Positions 13,293 to 15,679 of a stretch of 15,679 nucleotides of DNA are shown here, piece by piece. Origin of the DNA: Chloroflexota bacterium (GTDB lineage Bacteria; Chloroflexota; Anaerolineae; JACRMK01); assembly GCA_016200765.1 (NCBI GenBank), contig JACQEC010000242.1, positions 1 through 15,679 of the forward strand. Reading direction: 5' to 3'. Under the pieces are notes generated by a model. The model was not told where the DNA came from. It ran no database searches and saw nothing but the letters and a program-made list of their open reading frames with translations. Each line of letters opens with the position of its first letter. Position 1 is the stretch's first letter. Position numbers and translations under genes: made by a program.

Positions 13293-14243
13293 TTATCTAC
13301 TATACACAGGCATTCCCGACGGCAGAATCAACGACATCCCACCGAACAGCGCGCTCAAGCCGTAGAGCATCCAGACGACCTGCGGCTGTGACCAGCCCCT
13401 GTCTATCAACCGGAAGTGCAGGTGGCCGCGGTCGCCGTGATAGGGCGCGCGCCCGTCCCGGACGCGGCGCACAATCTGCCACGCCGTGTCAAGCACTGGA
13501 ATGCCAATGACCAACAGCGCGCTGGCGACCTTCGCCCCGCCGATGATGGACAGCGTGCCGAGCGCGAGGCCGAGGAACAGCGCGCCGGACGTCCCTAGAA
13601 AGATCTTGGCTGGAAACGAATTGAACGGCAAAAACCCGGCAATCGCGCCCAGCAAGGCCAGCGGCAGTAGAGCGACCGACTCCTGTCCCAACTGCTGGGT
13701 ATGCACAAAGAGAATGGCGCAGGCGATGGCGACGATGCCTGCCGCCAGCCCATCAAGGCCATCGAGGAAATTGACCGTGTTCATCATGCCCATCAGCCAG
13801 AAGAGCGTGAACAGAATCGCAAAGGCTTCCGGCAGATCAAGACCGCCCAGCGGCGTTGGCAGGCTGTCAATCCGCACGCCAAACGCAATCACCACTACCG
13901 CCGCCGCTAACTGGGCGAGGAACTGCGGCCACGCGCGCAACTCGTGCCGGTCGTCGTAAACGCCCACCACCAGCACTATCGCCAGCCCGACGAGCAGGCC
14001 CAGCACACGCGTGATTTCTGCCGGGTCGTCGCGTTCAACCGGCAGCACGAGCGAGCCGGCCAGCGCCGTCAGAAATCCCAGCGCCAGCGCAAGCCCGCCC
14101 AGCTTCGCCGTGGGCAAGCGGTGCCGGTGCCGCCCTTCGTCGGGCACGTCAACAGCGCCCCACTGCCGCGCGACCCGCATCACAACGGGCGTCGCGACCC
14201 AGGTCGCCAACGCCGCCAGCGCGAAGACAATGCCTGCGATCAT
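13293..14243 (-). CDS. WecA/TagO/MraY-family undecaprenyl-phosphate glycosyl-1-phosphate transferase
   Basis: This polytopic enzyme is expected to move a sugar-1-phosphate from a UDP-sugar to undecaprenyl phosphate, starting a cell-surface glycan. The 316 residues hold about ten hydrophobic helices. Family motifs are DVPDEGRHRHRLPTAKLGG (32-50), GVYDDRHEL (94-102) with Asp97-Asp98, NFLDGLDGLAAG (158-169) and the loop PYHGDRGHLHFRL (267-279). Two deviations stand out: the usual F(L/M)GDSG reads FLGTSG, so the conserved Asp is Thr218, and HLHHRL reads HLHFRL. They may be a clade trait, since I recall similar GTSG forms in Chloroflexi. No Shine-Dalgarno precedes the ATG; a promoter ends six bases upstream, so the mRNA is probably leaderless. 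The substrate (UDP-GlcNAc is commonest) is not determined. Confidence 0.9.
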   Translation of the reverse strand: MIAGIVFALAALATWVATPVVMRVARQWGAVDVPDEGRHRHRLPTAKLGGLALALGFLTALAGSLVLPVERDDPAEITRVLGLLVGLAIVLVVGVYDDRHELRAWPQFLAQLAAAVVVIAFGVRIDSLPTPLGGLDLPEAFAILFTLFWLMGMMNTVNFLDGLDGLAAGIVAIACAILFVHTQQLGQESVALLPLALLGAIAGFLPFNSFPAKIFLGTSGALFLGLALGTLSIIGGAKVASALLVIGIPVLDTAWQIVRRVRDGRAPYHGDRGHLHFRLIDRGWSQPQVVWMLYGLSALFGGMSLILPSGMPVYSR

Positions 14244-14249
14244 GGCGGG

Positions 14250-14278
14250 ATTATAGGTTCGCGCTCGGATGGCGTCAA
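14250..14278 (-). promoter_or_regulatory. Near-consensus promoter giving a leaderless mRNA
   Basis: On the minus strand TTGACG (14278-14273), exactly 17 bases, TATAAT (14255-14250), then CCCGCC and the ATG at 14243. Transcription normally begins about seven bases after the -10, here on the A of the start codon. The absence of a ribosome binding site agrees. The -35 begins two bases after the stop of the upstream peptidase gene. Confidence 0.75.
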
Positions 14279-14280
14279 AG

Positions 14281-15679
14281 TCACTGGGGCGCGACGCTAA
14301 GGGTGAACGTCGCCGTTTCGGTCGTGACGGGTGTCAGCCCGCTGATGGCGACGACCACTCGCGTCACGTTTCCGCCAAAACCTTGAAGCGCGACCTGCGC
14401 GCGGTTGTTCGCGTCCAGCGCGAGGCGCGTGACGATCGTCTGCGCGCCAAATTTGACGATCTGCACGGCGAACTTTTGCGGCAGGTGGTTACCGATGCGC
14501 GCAAAGCCATCGGCTTGCCAGCCGCCGTCTCCGTTTTCGGCGTCATCGCGGTAATTCAATTCAGGGATGCTGATGTCGTCCACCAGCAAGCCCGTGGCAT
14601 TATAGGCGTCGTCGGTCAGATACTCAAAGCGCACCATGATCTCTTTGCCGGAATATGCGTTCAGGTCAAAGCGCTCCTCGATCCACTGGTCACTGCGGCT
14701 CGTGAAACCGTTGCCGTAGTTGTGGCCGTTGGGGTTGCTGTCGGTCGTGTGTTGGCCTTTCTGCGTGCCCCACGTCGCGCCGCCGTCGGTGGAGACCTCT
14801 ACATAAGCGTAGTCGTAATCTTTCTCGATGTCCCACCAGAGCCATGCCGAGAGCGTGGCCTGCTTGACGCTTCGCAAATCAAAAGCGCGCGTCAGCATCA
14901 TTCCCGAATCGTCACCCCGGTTGGAGTACCAGAAGAATTGGCCGCTGTGCGGCTCGGCGCCCGCGAGGGCGACGCTGGTTGAGCCTTGAAAGGTTAAGCT
15001 GTAATTTCCCGGCTGTGCCGGCGACTTCAAATCCACATACTGCGTTGCATACTGGTGAACAGTCCCGCCGCTCTTGTTGAAGGGATAGGTCGTGGCACTG
15101 CCCTGGATGGTCGCTTTGGAGCGCAAGTCTTTGTAAGCGTAGCGGCCGCCGCCCACACTCGGGTCGTTCAAGATGTTGGCAACGACCCAATCCTGAAACA
15201 CGTCGTTAAAGTGGAAGCCCGTCCGGGCGCGGTCGAGCACCGCCTCGTATCCGGCGAAGCCGGTGACCTGCTCGCGCACGACTTCCTGTGTCATCTTTTC
15301 GCCGAAGCGTTCGAGAAAGTAGGACTGAAACAGAAACGAGCCGCCGTAATGAGGCACCGAGGCGTTGGGGTCTTCGCGCCATGCGTTCAGTTGGGTGTCG
15401 GGCGCGCGCAGGAACGCGGTATCGGAGCCGCCAACGCTGTAGCCGTTCAATTTCATGGCCAGTTCCGACATCCCCTCGTTGAGCCACGTGTCGGCGTTCT
15501 TGTGGTTGTTCCAGTGGATCATGTGCTGAAACTCGTGCGCCAGCACGCCCTCGTAGTTACTGCCGCCGGGCTGGACGTCGTTCGTGTTGATGTAAAACCA
15601 CTCGCCTTGATTGGAGAATGGGTTGACGATAGACGGATATTCGTCGGCGCTCGAAAAATACCCGCCGACGCCCGGCACA
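14281..15679 (-). CDS. Secreted zinc metallopeptidase (M6/M30-like), C-terminal part
   Basis: About 465 codons are visible and the frame is open at the window edge, so the N-terminus with any signal and propeptide is missing; the GTG at the edge is not a real start. Counting from the first visible residue, HEFQH at 48-52 carries the two zinc-binding His and the catalytic Glu. WLNEGMSELA (65-74) gives the third ligand, Glu68 or Glu72, as in NExxSE gluzincin-like families such as M30 and immune inhibitor A relatives. YGGSFLFQSYFLERFG (111-126) is also typical. A jelly-roll (MAM/CBM-like) domain at about 245-372 has WWDIEKDYDYAYVEVSTDGGATW and LLVDDISIPEL. The remaining tail is beta-rich. It is probably extracellular. 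The next gene starts 37 bases downstream with its own promoter. Confidence 0.88.
   Translation of the reverse strand, partial: VPGVGGYFSSADEYPSIVNPFSNQGEWFYINTNDVQPGGSNYEGVLAHEFQHMIHWNNHKNADTWLNEGMSELAMKLNGYSVGGSDTAFLRAPDTQLNAWREDPNASVPHYGGSFLFQSYFLERFGEKMTQEVVREQVTGFAGYEAVLDRARTGFHFNDVFQDWVVANILNDPSVGGGRYAYKDLRSKATIQGSATTYPFNKSGGTVHQYATQYVDLKSPAQPGNYSLTFQGSTSVALAGAEPHSGQFFWYSNRGDDSGMMLTRAFDLRSVKQATLSAWLWWDIEKDYDYAYVEVSTDGGATWGTQKGQHTTDSNPNGHNYGNGFTSRSDQWIEERFDLNAYSGKEIMVRFEYLTDDAYNATGLLVDDISIPELNYRDDAENGDGGWQADGFARIGNHLPQKFAVQIVKFGAQTIVTRLALDANNRAQVALQGFGGNVTRVVVAISGLTPVTTETATFTLSVAPQ

Noticed and set aside
15676..15678. GTG at the right edge as the start of the peptidase
   Set aside because: The frame is open to the window end and relatives have a signal and propeptide before the catalytic domain, so the gene is simply truncated by the window.

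Overview
This is high-GC bacterial DNA without tRNA, rRNA or CRISPR. I infer Chloroflexota (Anaerolineae-like). The reasons are a BNR/VPS10-type repeat protein, an M6/M30-like secreted metallopeptidase with a jelly-roll tail, an S-box-controlled metH, a WecA-like enzyme reading GTSG where GDSG is usual, and a likely leaderless mRNA. This placement comes from memory of these families, not from a search.

Left edge (1-894). The minus strand carries a 22-residue peptide gene (245-313) with a perfect Shine-Dalgarno and a YxxPxL...T leader motif like lasso-type RiPP precursors. A very GC-rich hairpin follows it, then the first 34 codons of a gene leaving the window. A 17-bp inverted repeat brackets the peptide gene. 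Next is a 306-bp non-coding element (519-824) with 22-bp terminal inverted repeats (21/22) and a 9-bp target duplication, i.e. a MITE.

895-5125. A membrane diguanylate cyclase (c-di-GMP synthase) with GGDEF and an intact RxxD inhibitory site, then a 1062-residue protein with about eleven Asp-box (BNR) repeats behind its own sigma70-type promoter.

5126-9520. The most interesting part is a c-di-GMP-I (GEMM-I) riboswitch at 5586-5673, with a good promoter just upstream and two tandem, nearly identical terminator hairpins downstream. The first terminator shares its 5' arm with the aptamer. The four arms can re-pair so that sequestering the first arm in the ligand-bound aptamer would disarm both terminators. 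Downstream lie a TasA/camelysin-like secreted protein, a SipW-type (Ser-His) signal peptidase and a 710-residue exported protein with three tandem repeats that seem inserted into an Ig-like domain. With the nearby cyclase this reads as a c-di-GMP-controlled surface or matrix-fibre module. Two copies of a GCAGGCTTCAGCCGG hairpin repeat flank the riboswitch and the TasA-like gene.

9517-15679 (minus strand). metH (cobalamin-dependent methionine synthase) has a TTG start and a SAM-I riboswitch with terminator and antiterminator. Upstream are a WecA/MraY-type glycosyl-1-phosphate transferase, probably from a leaderless transcript, and the 3' part of a secreted metallopeptidase that runs off the right edge. 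The stop codons of the 710-residue gene and metH overlap within one CTAG.
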